Assembly: GCA_038240295.1 (NCBI GenBank)
Contig: JBBSDW010000005.1
Span: 1 to 50,255 of the forward strand
Source of the DNA: JABDDM01 sp038240295
Lineage (GTDB): Bacteria; Bacteroidota; Ignavibacteria; Palsa-1295
Direction of reading: 5' to 3'
Length of the DNA stretch: 50,255 nt
Shown here: positions 34,199-42,977 of the stretch, piece by piece
Layout of the letters: each line of letters begins with the position of its first letter
Position numbering within the stretch: the first letter of the stretch is position 1
Position numbers and translations under genes: made by a program
Notes under the pieces: generated by a model
Told to the model about the DNA's origin: nothing
Database searches by the model: none
The model's input: only the letters and a program-made list of their open reading frames with translations

Positions 34199-34214
34199 CG
34201 TTATCATTGCGTTA
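34199..34214 (-). promoter_or_regulatory. Second putative Pho box near pstCA
   Basis: In gene sense CGTAACGCAATGATAACG, with CGTTA on the plus strand at 34199-34203 and 34210-34214, again an 11-base period. It lies 47 bases beyond the first pair. Confidence 0.4.
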
Positions 34215-34276
34215 CGACGGAGCTTTCGTGCGAGCCGAGCCGCCGACCACTTCTGTGATATGAATCGCTAAACGAC

Positions 34277-34550
34277 TGTCATCCTGAGCGAAGCATTCAT
34301 CGCCCGGCGATGAATGCGGAGTGAAGGATCCAATGGAATGGTCGAACTCGTGTTGTAAAATAGGCACGAGCTTCTGTCATTCCCGCGAAGGAGGAAATCC
34401 ATGTTGTGCTTTGCTACCATGCTGGGGATGGATTCCCGGCTTCGCTGGAATGACATTTTACGGGGGTTCTCGCCTGACCATCTGAGCGTTGGTCGTACCC
34501 AATATTCCATTCGATCCTTCATTTCGCTAAAGCTCATCCAGGATGACGTT
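34277..34550. repeat. Dispersed intergenic repeats (two families)
   Basis: 34277-34330 is a forward copy of the repeat at 10743 (TGTCATCCTGAGCG, hairpin ATTCATCGC/GCGATGAAT, AGTGAAGGATC), and 34513-34548 is its inverted counterpart (GATCCTTCATTTCGC...GGATGAC). Between them lies a second inverted pair, GTCATTCCCGCGAAGG (34376-34391) and GGATTCCCGGCTTCGCTGGA (34429-34450), of the type commonly dispersed in environmental bacterial genomes. The spacer 34215-34793 contains no supported gene. Confidence 0.75.
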
Positions 34551-34793
34551 CGAAAATTGAAGCCACAACTTCGGATGTCATCCAATAGGCAAGCCTCTGA
34601 CATTCGAGCCAGAACACTCCGCGAATCAAAATGCCACGCCTCGGGTATCGGGTACAAACCCCAATGTTAAGACATTACCTCGCTTTAATGCTGACATAAT
34701 CTTCGCGTAACATCGAAACCGGTATTTTTGCGCTGATTGAAATGGTAAAACGGATTTTCTTGCTTATTTTTCTAAAAGCACTCAACTTCACGA

Positions 34794-35915
34794 ATGAAAC
34801 ATCGCATCAAACTTTTTATTTTTACACTCGCAGCTGGCCTCGTACTTCTAAGCGGGAAGTCCACTGCACAGCAGGCTGACACGACATTCCACGCGCATGG
34901 TGGATTCAACGGTCAGATCTTTTTCGATTACGCCTATCAGATCACGGCCGATACGACACCTTCGCGCGGGAAGGGTTACTTCTCGAGCAGCCCGAAAGAT
35001 GCTCAGGCATTTGACCTGCGCCGAGTTTACGTTGGATATGACTACTGGTTCAGCCCAATGATCTCTGCAGGAATTTTGCTTGCGCATGAGCCGAGCGTCG
35101 CTCCTCCTGGATCCAGTGCGAACACAGCCGCTAACAACCTCCTCGGTGATGGCACGAACGGCTTTTACCTTAAGGGCGCGAACATTCGCTTCAAAAATGC
35201 GATCCCGATGTCGACGATCATCGTAGGTCAGCAGCCGACGCCGAGTTTCCAGCTTTCTGAATCGGTCTGGGGTTATCGCTCGATCGAAAAGACCATTCTT
35301 GATTTCCGTGGTGCAGAAGGTTCGAATGATATGGGCGCAGCGATCAATGGATCGTTTGACGAGGAGGGGAACTTCGGTTACAAGGCGATGATCGGCAATG
35401 GTACAAACCAGAAGAACGAGAACAACAAGTTCAAAAAGTACTATGCTGATCTCTTCGCAATGTTCATGGATAAGAAGATCGTTGTAGAAGTCTTCGCAGA
35501 TGCGAATTATACGGGTTCTGTCTCGAACGACACAAACAAGACGACTACCATGAAGGGCTTTGTTGCGCTTCAGTTGGAGCCGATCACTATCGGTGTCGAA
35601 GCCGCTACGCAGGTGATCACGGTAGCCAATAAGCAGAACACGGTGCCAGGCGGCATTTCGATCTTCGCGCATGGACCGATCATGGCAAAGACCCTCGGTT
35701 TCTTCGCGCGCTTTGATTCCTGGAGTCCCGACCAGCATACGACGACGACTGGTTTCAGCGAAAGCTTCATCACTGCCGGCCTCGATTGGCAGCCAGTGTC
35801 GAACGTGCACATCGAACCGAATATTTGGGTCGACACATACAAGGATCGCAGTGCAGCCGGTGTTGACCGCAAGGCCGACGTGGTAGGTCGCGTGACATTC
35901 TTTGCGAAGATTTAA
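34794..35915 (+). CDS. Outer-membrane porin, phosphate-selective porin O/P-like
   Basis: A 373-residue exported protein with signal peptide (KLFIFTLAAGLVLLSGKSTA, cut before QQADTT). The mature part has the alternating pattern of a beta-barrel: FNGQIFFDYAYQI, FDLRRVYVGYDYWFSPMISA, GNFGYKAMIGNG, and a C-terminal strand ending VGRVTFFAKI. The FDLRRVYVGYDY stretch and the genomic setting, between pst genes, support a porin for phosphate or anion entry. Transcribed divergently from the pstC side and codirectional with pstB-phoU. Barrel and porin type are well supported; substrate is inferred. Confidence 0.82.
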   Translation: MKHRIKLFIFTLAAGLVLLSGKSTAQQADTTFHAHGGFNGQIFFDYAYQITADTTPSRGKGYFSSSPKDAQAFDLRRVYVGYDYWFSPMISAGILLAHEPSVAPPGSSANTAANNLLGDGTNGFYLKGANIRFKNAIPMSTIIVGQQPTPSFQLSESVWGYRSIEKTILDFRGAEGSNDMGAAINGSFDEEGNFGYKAMIGNGTNQKNENNKFKKYYADLFAMFMDKKIVVEVFADANYTGSVSNDTNKTTTMKGFVALQLEPITIGVEAATQVITVANKQNTVPGGISIFAHGPIMAKTLGFFARFDSWSPDQHTTTTGFSESFITAGLDWQPVSNVHIEPNIWVDTYKDRSAAGVDRKADVVGRVTFFAKI

Positions 35916-36060
35916 CTCACAGCGGGAATACAAACTCCCGCCGAAAGGTTAATTTTTTACTCCATAAGCGATAAGGCGTAGTAGTCCGCGGTATTCGGGC
36001 GCTACGCCTTGTCAATTCTCCGTACGAGAATACACTGGTATCTTTGAACGCCGGGGAAGT

Positions 36061-36924
36061 ATGGATCAACTTGAGATGGTAATGGACGAAGCACTGCTAC
36101 ACGATCGGCCCTTGCGAACCCAAACGTTTTCGTCTTCGGTCTCGGCACCCGCCGAACAGTTGACGGCAGGTCCGACGAAGGTCCTGACGAAAGATTTGAA
36201 TTTGTATTACGGTACAAAGCACGCGCTCTGCAACATCAGCATCGATGTGGCCGAGCGCATGGTCACGGCGCTCATAGGCCCTTCGGGCTGCGGCAAATCG
36301 ACCTACCTTCGGACGCTGAACCGAATGAACGATTTGATCCCCGGCGTGAAGATCACGGGTGAAGTGGTGATCGACGGTGTAAACATCTATGATCGGGATA
36401 TCGACATTGTCGAATTGCGTAAGCGCGTCGGGATGGTTTTTCAGAAGTCGAATCCCTTTCCAAAGTCGATCTGGGAAAATGTTGCCTACGGCCTGAAGAT
36501 CCAGGGGGTCAAGAACAAACAGCTTTTGAATGAGGTCGTGGAGAAATCGCTCAAGCAGGCAGCCATCTGGGATGAAGTCAAAGATCGTTTGCATACTTCT
36601 GCGCTCGGACTTTCGGGCGGGCAGCAGCAAAGGCTTTGCATCGCCCGCGCACTTGCCGTGGGCCCGGAAGTGATCCTCATGGATGAACCGGCATCCGCGC
36701 TCGATCCGATCTCGACGGCAAAGATCGAGGAGTTGATCTTCGATCTCAAACAGGATTACACGATCATTATCGTGACGCACAACATGCAGCAGGCTGCTCG
36801 CGTGAGTGATGTTACCGCGTTCTTTTATATGGGTGAACTCATCGAAGTCGGCGAGACGCGCGCGATGTTCACCAATCCGGTCAAGAAACAGACCGAAGAT
36901 TATATCACCGGCCGTTTCGGCTGA
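36061..36924 (+). CDS. pstB: Phosphate ABC transporter ATP-binding protein PstB
   Basis: A 287-residue ABC ATPase that powers PstC-PstA. Walker A is GPSGCGKST at residues 73-81, the signature LSGGQQQRLCIARALAVGPE follows with Walker B VILMDEP, and the switch histidine is in IIIVTHNMQQA. PstB-specific text is present (TYLRTLNRMNDLIPGVKITG and VGMVFQKSNPFPKSIWENVA). It has an N-terminal extension of about 40 residues compared with typical PstB, so a later start is conceivable. phoU follows after 29 bases. Confidence 0.96.
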   Translation: MDQLEMVMDEALLHDRPLRTQTFSSSVSAPAEQLTAGPTKVLTKDLNLYYGTKHALCNISIDVAERMVTALIGPSGCGKSTYLRTLNRMNDLIPGVKITGEVVIDGVNIYDRDIDIVELRKRVGMVFQKSNPFPKSIWENVAYGLKIQGVKNKQLLNEVVEKSLKQAAIWDEVKDRLHTSALGLSGGQQQRLCIARALAVGPEVILMDEPASALDPISTAKIEELIFDLKQDYTIIIVTHNMQQAARVSDVTAFFYMGELIEVGETRAMFTNPVKKQTEDYITGRFG

Positions 36925-36953
36925 GTTTTGTTTGCTGCCTAAAGTAGAATCGT

Positions 36954-37673
36954 ATGGCTATTCGAATGCATCGGCATTTTGAGGACGAACTTGAGAAGCT
37001 CCGCACGCTCCTTATTCGTATGGGCTCGCTTGTCGATGAGCAGATCGAACTCGCGATCAAGTCGATCTTCGAATCGAATGTCGAACTCGCAAAGCTTGTG
37101 CAGGATCGTGAGCGCCGCGTCAATGAATTCGACTTGATGGTCGAAGGCCAGTGCCAGCGCATTTTCGCGTTGTCTCAACCAGTAGCCGTCGACCTCCGGC
37201 TGATGATGGCCGCGATGCGTATCAATGCCGATCTCGAGCGTATCGGCGACATTGCAGTTAATCTCTCGGAGCGCGTCGAGCCGCTCGAAGGTTATCAGGA
37301 TTTTTTAGAACGGATCGGCGCCAAGAAGATGATCGCCGCTGCTCGGCAGATGCTTTCGGATGCTTTCGATGCCTTCATCAATAACGATCCGATTCTTGCG
37401 CGGTCAGTTTTTGGTCGTGATGATATCGTCGACGACCTTACGCGTGAGACATTCTATGCCTGTATCGAAGAAATGAAGAAGGATCCATTGCTCATCGAGC
37501 CGGGGAGTCACTTGATGGCGCTTTTGAGACACGTCGAGCGGCTCGCCGATCATGCGACGAACATTGCAGAGGACGTGATCTTTATCGTCGAGGCGGTATT
37601 ACTGAAACATAACTCTGGGGCGGAGGCCGCATTCCTGGGCACTGCCTTCCCTGTGGATGACTCTGGGCGGTAG
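36954..37673 (+). CDS. phoU: Phosphate signalling protein PhoU
   Basis: A 239-residue cytoplasmic protein made of two repeated three-helix bundles. Characteristic segments are MHRHFEDELEKLRTLLIRMG at the start, ALSQPVAVDLRLMMAAMRIN with NADLERIGDIAVNLSER, and the second-repeat equivalent HVERLADHATNIAEDVIFIV, where the acidic and His residues bind metal. PhoU links the Pst transporter to the PhoR sensor kinase and restrains phosphate uptake. It forms an operon with pstB. No phoB/phoR pair is in the window. A hairpin terminator lies about 70 bases downstream. Confidence 0.95.
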   Translation: MAIRMHRHFEDELEKLRTLLIRMGSLVDEQIELAIKSIFESNVELAKLVQDRERRVNEFDLMVEGQCQRIFALSQPVAVDLRLMMAAMRINADLERIGDIAVNLSERVEPLEGYQDFLERIGAKKMIAAARQMLSDAFDAFINNDPILARSVFGRDDIVDDLTRETFYACIEEMKKDPLLIEPGSHLMALLRHVERLADHATNIAEDVIFIVEAVLLKHNSGAEAAFLGTAFPVDDSGR

Positions 37674-37746
37674 GCATTTTCGGTGCTTGCACGGGTGTCT
37701 TCGGACGCTCGGTTTCACGGCCAGCACTCATTCCGAACGTAAATAT

Positions 37747-37780
37747 GAAAGGCGAGTACTTTAAAAAGTACTCGCCTTTC
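37747..37780 (+). terminator. Strong hairpin behind phoU
   Basis: A perfect 16-bp stem GAAAGGCGAGTACTTT / AAAGTACTCGCCTTTC with a two-base centre. A-rich and T-rich flanks let it act in both directions. The remaining gap to 38013 contains nothing else recognisable. Confidence 0.8.
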
Positions 37781-38013
37781 TGTTCTCTCGCCCTGTTCTT
37801 TATGTGACTGTAGGAGGTCAAAGTGAGATTAAAAAAAGTTCTTACTGGTTGATCGTCTTAGGATAATCCCTTCACCCAAGTGTTTGACTATACCTCCAAT
37901 TGTCTGCCAAGTGGTTCAGCACCCGAAAGTTAGCGAAATTTGGCACTCGAAGCGTGGCCAGTTATCGAAAATGCCTTACGTTTTGAATCCAGCATTCCAT
38001 CTTGGAATACTGC

Positions 38014-38841
38014 TCAGTTGAGCAGGTGCATGCCATAGTAGAGAAACAAAATGAACGCTCCCAGAATCAGTCGATAGATACCGAACCCCAGAAACGTATG
38101 ACGCTGGACAAATCGAACAAGCCAGCCAACAATAAAAAACGAGACGATGAAAGCAACCACAAACCCGATCGCAAGGATCGAGATCATATCGCTTGTCAGC
38201 AACTGGTGGTAGTGGTAGATTTCGTAGAGACTCGCGGCCATCATGATCGGGAAAGAGAGAAGAAACGAAAACTCCGTTGCCGCAAGGCGAGTCATGCCGC
38301 CGAGCATACCGCCCATAATGGTAGCCGCCGAGCGCGAAGTGCCCGGGATCATCGAGATGACCTGCGAGCAGCCGACGATGAAGGCGTCTTTCGTCGTCAT
38401 CGTGTCGAGCGTGGTGGTTCGCTTTCGCTCATCGGTGAATTTCTCGACCAAAATGATCACGATTCCACCAAGGATGAGCATGATCGCGACGGTAAGCGGA
38501 TTGAGCAGCATCTTGATCTGCTTGTGAAAAAGAAAGCCGATGATGGCAGCAGGCAAAAATGCTACGATAAGATGTGTGCGCAAACGGCCCGGCGTAGAGT
38601 GGGTGTCTTTTGCTACAAGGCTCGAGATCAATCGCTGACGAAAAAGCCAGCCGACGGCAAGAATGGCCCCAAGCTGAATGACCACGTAAAACAGCTCGGC
38701 TTTGTCGGGACTTCCAACCAGTGACTCAAATTTCAAGAGCGCGCCGGCGACGATCAAATGGCCCGTCGAGCTGACCGGAATGAACTCGGTGAGCCCTTCG
38801 ATGATACCAAGAATTAGCGCAACGATCGAGATCCAGGACAT
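38014..38841 (-). CDS. uppP: Undecaprenyl-diphosphatase UppP (BacA)
   Basis: A 275-residue membrane phosphatase that recycles undecaprenyl diphosphate to the monophosphate lipid carrier for cell wall and polysaccharide synthesis. Both active-site motifs are present: GIIEGLTEFIPVSSTGHLIV near the N-terminus, and IPGTSRSAATIMGGMLGG in the middle, with about eight hydrophobic segments. Length is typical. It follows the inositol monophosphatase gene by 27 bases on the same strand, so the two probably share a transcript. Confidence 0.95.
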   Translation of the reverse strand: MSWISIVALILGIIEGLTEFIPVSSTGHLIVAGALLKFESLVGSPDKAELFYVVIQLGAILAVGWLFRQRLISSLVAKDTHSTPGRLRTHLIVAFLPAAIIGFLFHKQIKMLLNPLTVAIMLILGGIVIILVEKFTDERKRTTTLDTMTTKDAFIVGCSQVISMIPGTSRSAATIMGGMLGGMTRLAATEFSFLLSFPIMMAASLYEIYHYHQLLTSDMISILAIGFVVAFIVSFFIVGWLVRFVQRHTFLGFGIYRLILGAFILFLYYGMHLLN

Positions 38842-38868
38842 AATAAGAGAGTGTGTTAGTGAATAAAA

Positions 38869-39654
38869 TTACTTCGTATGCAGGACTTCGCTGATGGCTG
38901 CATGTTGCAAGCCATTCGAAGCTACGATGGATGGTTTATAGATATCGTAATCGGTGCCGTCGTAATGCGTGACCATTCCTCCTGCTTCGCGCACGAGAAG
39001 CTGCCCGGCCGATGTATCCCACGGCGACAGAAATGCCTCCCAGAATCCCTCGAAGCGGCCGCACGCGACATACGCAAGGTCTAGCGCGGCGCTTCCCAAT
39101 CTTCGTACCAGCCAGCCTTTTCGCAAAAAGACCGAGAACTGTTCGATAACTCCGCCCGGATTTTCCTGCACATTATAGGGAAAGCCAGTGACGTAAAGCG
39201 AGCGCTCGGGATTGTTCTGCGAAGATACGTGAATTGGTGACCCGTTCAAAAACGCTCCGCCGCCTCGAAGGACCGAGAACATTTCATTGAGGTTCGGTTG
39301 ATAGATCGCGCCGCATTCCATCACGCCATCCACTTCAACGCCGATCGAAACACACCAGACTGGCAGACCATGGGCGTAGTTGATAGTGCCATCGATCGGA
39401 TCGATGATCCAGCGCACGCCGCTCGTCGCAGATGTCGCGCCCATTTCTTCACCGAGGAATTCGTGATCGGGATACTCTGCGGCAACGCGCTTTCGAATCT
39501 GATCCTCGTTTCGCTTATCGACCTGTGTTACCAGATCCATCGCGTTCGATTTTGTATCGATGACAAGATCCTCCGATCGCACCCGCTTTGCGTAATCGCC
39601 AGCTTCGCGGGCAACTTCGGCCGCGAGTTCCAGATACTTTTCAATGTCGTGCAT
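38869..39654 (-). CDS. Inositol monophosphatase family protein
   Basis: A 261-residue Mg-dependent phosphatase (myo-inositol-1-phosphatase / SuhB group). The metal site is visible: FLGEEMGA, then WIIDPIDGTINYAHGLPVW, and the C-terminal WDTSAGQLLVREAGG. The open frame extends upstream to 39732, but the ATG at 39654 (MHDIEKYLELAAEVAREAG) matches family N-termini and leaves a 72-base divergent promoter region to plsY. Substrate may be inositol phosphate or a nucleotide-type phosphate; context gives no decision. Confidence 0.92.
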   Translation of the reverse strand: MHDIEKYLELAAEVAREAGDYAKRVRSEDLVIDTKSNAMDLVTQVDKRNEDQIRKRVAAEYPDHEFLGEEMGATSATSGVRWIIDPIDGTINYAHGLPVWCVSIGVEVDGVMECGAIYQPNLNEMFSVLRGGGAFLNGSPIHVSSQNNPERSLYVTGFPYNVQENPGGVIEQFSVFLRKGWLVRRLGSAALDLAYVACGRFEGFWEAFLSPWDTSAGQLLVREAGGMVTHYDGTDYDIYKPSIVASNGLQHAAISEVLHTK

Positions 39655-39726
39655 GTGAGAGATGTTTGTGCGTGAGTGCGTATTTTCGCATGGGACTAAC
39701 ACACCAATCGCGATAGCTCTCACCCG

Positions 39727-40353
39727 ATGCACGGCTACTTTTTCTATCTTTTTATTGGTGGCTATCTGATCGGCTCTGTGCCGTTCGCCTATCTATTGAC
39801 GAAAAGGAAACACGGGCTGGATATCCGAAAAGTGGGGTCTGGCAACGTTGGTGCTCGCAATGCCTTCGAAGTCACGCGCAGTCGATCGACAGGCATCATC
39901 GTTCTTCTGCTCGATGTACTCAAGGGCTTCGTGCCGCTCTATGCGTTTGAGCTCTTGTATAACCGGCCAGCGGGGCTTCCCTGGCTTGCGTTTGGTCTCG
40001 TGCTTGGGCATTGCTATCCTGTCTGGCTCCGCTTTCAGGGAGGTCGTGGGCTTGCAACTGCCGCAGGTATACTTATTCTCATTTCACCGCAGGCGCTCGT
40101 GCTCTGGCTCGTTGCATATTTCGTCAGCAGCAAGATCCAGCCTCAGGTACACCTAAATGCGATGATCGCGTTGCTGGTTGTTGCGCTAGCGGCGGTGAGT
40201 GTACCCGATCGCTGGATCGAGCATTCCACGTTCTATCTGCAACTTCCCGCACCCATCATCCGCGAAGGCGTACTTTTTTTGTTTATTGTGTTGTTCTCGC
40301 GCCACGCCGAGCCGGTATGGCAGTATGCGCAAACATTGAAGCCGAAGCATTGA
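39727..40353 (+). CDS. plsY: Glycerol-3-phosphate acyltransferase PlsY
   Basis: A 208-residue membrane enzyme that transfers an acyl group from acyl-phosphate to glycerol-3-phosphate, the first step of phospholipid synthesis. It has about five to six transmembrane segments and the three family motifs: GSGNVGARNAFEVT near residue 40, GHCYPVWLRFQGGRGLATAA in the middle, and a less conserved third region. The second motif has GGRG where GGKG is common, a conservative change. The next gene starts 37 bases before its stop, which indicates a shared transcript. Confidence 0.93.
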   Translation: MHGYFFYLFIGGYLIGSVPFAYLLTKRKHGLDIRKVGSGNVGARNAFEVTRSRSTGIIVLLLDVLKGFVPLYAFELLYNRPAGLPWLAFGLVLGHCYPVWLRFQGGRGLATAAGILILISPQALVLWLVAYFVSSKIQPQVHLNAMIALLVVALAAVSVPDRWIEHSTFYLQLPAPIIREGVLFLFIVLFSRHAEPVWQYAQTLKPKH

Positions 40354-41012
40354 CAGCCCAGAACGAAGATCACGATCTTAATTACGAGTTCGAACTCGAT
40401 CTCGATAATCCGGCGAGCACCCACGCCATTCAATTCCGCATGGTGCCCGATGGCTCGACGGTGCTCGACGTCGGGTGTCATACGGGCATTCTTGGTGAAG
40501 CGCTCATTAAACGCAGGCACTGCCGAGTGATCGGCATCGATCACGATTCGGAAGCACTCGCCAAGGCTCGAACACGGCTTGAGGAAGCCTTGCAGGTCGA
40601 TCTTGAATCGGCAACCTGGGTAAAGGATCTCAGCCTCAATATGGTTGGTGGGTTTAACGTCATCCTCTTCGGCGATGTCCTCGAGCATACGCGTAACCCT
40701 GCCGAAATTCTGAAGCAGTCGAAAGCGTTGCTGAAACCTGGAGGCCGCGTTATCGTTAGTGTTCCTAATGTCGTGAATCTCCGTGTACGCCTGAAGATCC
40801 TGATGGGCAAGTTCGAATACGAAGATAGCGGTATCCTCGATCGGACGCATCTGCGATTTTTTACGAAAGAGAGCGCGCAGTCATTGGTAAAGGATGCGGG
40901 ATTTCGGATCGTCGATTCGGACGTTTCCGGTTACTCGTTGCCGCATCGGTTGATCAGAATTTTCCCTGGACTTTTGGCGGTCCAGTTTATCACTGCTGCA
41001 GTCCCTATTTAA
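40317..41012 (+). CDS. SAM-dependent methyltransferase (MetW/UbiG-like fold)
   Basis: A 231-residue class I methyltransferase: GSTVLDVGCHTGILGEALIK (SAM-binding loop), an acidic beta-2 end (VIGIDHDSEALAKA), FNVILFGDVLEHTRNPAEIL and KPGGRVIVSVPNVVNLRVRL. The substrate is unknown; the fold is close to Methyltransf_23 / MetW-like proteins. The frame runs open further upstream, within plsY, but the ATG at 40317 is the first before recognisable sequence and overlaps plsY by 37 bases. The HtrA gene follows after 15 bases. Confidence 0.8.
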   Translation: MAVCANIEAEALTAQNEDHDLNYEFELDLDNPASTHAIQFRMVPDGSTVLDVGCHTGILGEALIKRRHCRVIGIDHDSEALAKARTRLEEALQVDLESATWVKDLSLNMVGGFNVILFGDVLEHTRNPAEILKQSKALLKPGGRVIVSVPNVVNLRVRLKILMGKFEYEDSGILDRTHLRFFTKESAQSLVKDAGFRIVDSDVSGYSLPHRLIRIFPGLLAVQFITAAVPI

Positions 41013-41027
41013 GAAAAAGATTTGTCT

Positions 41028-42233
41028 ATGAGATCCTTTGTGACAAAGCGGTTTAGCATCCTGATTCTTTCAGCGTTCGCAAGTCTTGGGATGCTCGCTT
41101 CCTGCGGGCGTGCAAGTACCCCTAACGGTATTAACGGCAGCAGTGCGATCTATACGACCGCGAGTTCAACATCGAACGGCGACGATGGCATTTCGACTTC
41201 GCGAAGAAATGCGATTACCACCGCAGTCTTGAAAGCGAGCCCCGCAGTTGTCGGTATCAATGTCACCGCTGTTCGCGAAGAACGGATCGATCCCTTTATG
41301 AACGATCCATTCTTTCGGCAATTTTTTGGCGGACGCAACGGAGGTTATTCGCAGAAATACGAGGTAAAGGAATTAGGCTCGGGCTTCATCATTTCCTCCG
41401 ATGGCTACGTACTCACGAACGATCATGTGGCGGGCGATGCAACGAAGATCATTGTCACACTCACGGGCGGCGTGCAATATGATGCCGTCCTGATCGCGAC
41501 CGATCACAATTCGGACGTTGCGCTTCTCAAGATCGATGCTAAGAATCTTCCCTATCTCGCGCTCGGGAATTCCGATGATCTTCTCGTCGGAGAGTGGGCG
41601 ATCGCGCTCGGCAATCCCTTTGGCTTATTTTCGACCAATAACAAACCGACTGTTACAGTCGGCGTCATCTCGAACACCGGCGTTAGCTTAGGGCTTGAAG
41701 AAGGCCGAAACTATCGCGACATGATCCAGACGGATGCGGCAATCTCAAGCGGCAATTCCGGCGGACCGCTGCTGAACGCAAACGGTGAAGTTGTCGGCAT
41801 GAACTCGACGATCATCTCGACCGCGCAAGGCGAAAGCGGCGCTGGCTCGATCGGACTTGGATTTGCGATACCGATCAACAAAGTAAAAAAGCTTGTCGAT
41901 GGATTCAAGTCCGGCAAGCACGTCAACCACAACATCGCCGATCCTGGGTTTACGGTTACTCCCTTAACCGAAGAAGCGCGCTCCTATTTTCATCTTCCGA
42001 ATATCGATGGTGTGCTTGTCCACGACATGCTCCGCAACTCGCCTGCCGACAAAGCCGGTCTGCAGGTCGGCGACGTGATCACCGGGGTCGACAAAGAAGC
42101 GATTCACAAACCGGACGATCTTCAAAGCGTTTTCGAAGATCACGCAGTCGGTGACGTCGTCACGCTAAAAGCGTTGCGAAATAACCAGACGATCAACATA
42201 AAGCTTGTCCTAACGGCAGCGAACCAACGATAG
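41028..42233 (+). CDS. HtrA/DegP-type serine protease, lipoprotein, one PDZ domain
   Basis: A 401-residue protease for quality control of exported proteins. The signal ends in a lipobox LASC (Cys26), so it is lipid-anchored instead of soluble as in classic DegP. The catalytic triad is His133 (NDHVAGD), Asp163 (HNSDVALLKID) and Ser244 (SSGNSGGPLLN). After the protease domain comes one PDZ domain (about 300-395: VLVHDMLRNSPADKAGLQVG), where DegP/DegQ have two, as in DegS and many Bacteroidota proteins. A TTG at 41022 could extend it by two residues; ATG is used. It closes the plsY-methyltransferase group. Confidence 0.93.
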   Translation: MRSFVTKRFSILILSAFASLGMLASCGRASTPNGINGSSAIYTTASSTSNGDDGISTSRRNAITTAVLKASPAVVGINVTAVREERIDPFMNDPFFRQFFGGRNGGYSQKYEVKELGSGFIISSDGYVLTNDHVAGDATKIIVTLTGGVQYDAVLIATDHNSDVALLKIDAKNLPYLALGNSDDLLVGEWAIALGNPFGLFSTNNKPTVTVGVISNTGVSLGLEEGRNYRDMIQTDAAISSGNSGGPLLNANGEVVGMNSTIISTAQGESGAGSIGLGFAIPINKVKKLVDGFKSGKHVNHNIADPGFTVTPLTEEARSYFHLPNIDGVLVHDMLRNSPADKAGLQVGDVITGVDKEAIHKPDDLQSVFEDHAVGDVVTLKALRNNQTINIKLVLTAANQR

Positions 42234-42285
42234 ATGTATAAACCTTTTTCATAAATCTCCTTCTTTAAGAAAAGATAACGCTTAA

Positions 42286-42668
42286 TGTGGGGTACGCTTT
42301 AGCTTGCCCCATCGAATCTCAAACAACGAGGACATTTCAGGAAAGAGCGAGCACGTGGGTCATCATTGACTCAAAAGAAAAAGTGTTTGGGACAAGCTGA
42401 AGCATGCCCCACATGTGGGGCACGCTTTAGCTTGCCCCATCGAATCTCAAACAACGACAACATTTCAGGAAAGAGCGAGCACGTGGGTCATGATTGAACA
42501 AATGAAAAAGTTAATGGGACAAGCTGAAGCATGTCCCACATGTGGGGTACGCTATAGCTTGCCCCATCGAATCTCAAACAACGAGAACATTTCAGGAAAG
42601 AGCGAGCACGTGGGTCATGATTGACTCAAACGAAAAAGTGCTTGGGACAAGCTAAAGCATGTCCCACA
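42286..42668. repeat. Three tandem 127-128-bp units with inverted ends
   Basis: Units are 42286-42413, 42414-42540 and 42541-42668, directly abutting. Each begins TGTGGGG(T/C)ACGCT with TAGCTTGCCCC and ends GGGACAAGCT(G/A)AAGCAT(G) with CCCACA, so the two ends of every unit are imperfect inverted repeats of about 25 bases (21 of 25 match in unit 2). The interior (CGAATCTCAAACAACGA, ACATTTCAGGAAAGAGCGAG, CACGTGGGTCAT) is nearly identical in all three. Unit junctions are palindromes such as CCCCACATGTGGGG. No coding capacity is convincing. Confidence 0.92.
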
Positions 42669-42748
42669 TACGATTATGTCACTTTGTACGTTTTGTTGAT
42701 TGGGAGGGTATTGCCAACGCACTTTCGTCCGCAGACTTTACAATAAAA

Positions 42749-42779
42749 GCCTCGCCTTCGCAGGAGAGGAGATTTTATT
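42749..42779. repeat. Dispersed palindromic repeat, inverted copy
   Basis: GCCTCGCCTTCGCAGGAGAG followed by GAGATTTTATT, the reverse-complement, diverged copy of the repeat at 28064-28094. The surrounding stretch 42669-42804 contains no gene. Confidence 0.65.
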
Positions 42780-42804
42780 GATCGGTGCTGGTTGGTGAGG
42801 GCAG

Positions 42805-42890
42805 GTTCGGGCACGTTTGAAGTATGAGTTATGAAGTATGAAGGGGACAGTATTCATCTGTCTGTGTGCCGTGAAGCGCCTGGTTCGCGA
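42805..42890. repeat. Direct repeat copy A flanking the dead toxin-antitoxin pair
   Basis: Contains GTTCGGGCA, GTATGAGTTATGAAGTATGA, TTCATCTGTCTGTGTG and CGTGAAGCG in order. Copy B at 43576-43655 has the same blocks in the same order with few substitutions and a small deletion. Related inverted text (TTCATAATTC, CTTGCCCGA) occurs at about 10610-10635. Confidence 0.75.
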
Positions 42891-42977
42891 TCCGGGCTTT
42901 GCACCGCGAGGGACTGTGACACGAACCCTTCTGTACGAGGTGCGTTTTAGTCTTCGGATCAATGGTTATTAATTCAT

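Noticed and set aside
34848..35933. A 361-codon open frame on the minus strand
   Set aside because: Shadow of the porin gene; it contains no membrane segments or known motifs, and the plus strand has a signal peptide and beta-barrel pattern.
40011..40316. N-terminal extension of the methyltransferase at 40317
   Set aside because: The upstream frame lies inside plsY, is rich in Cys and Arg without structure, and the recognisable protein begins after the ATG at 40317.
42286..42668. Possible CRISPR array
   Set aside because: The units are 127-128 bp, abut without spacers, have inverted ends, and no cas genes are present.
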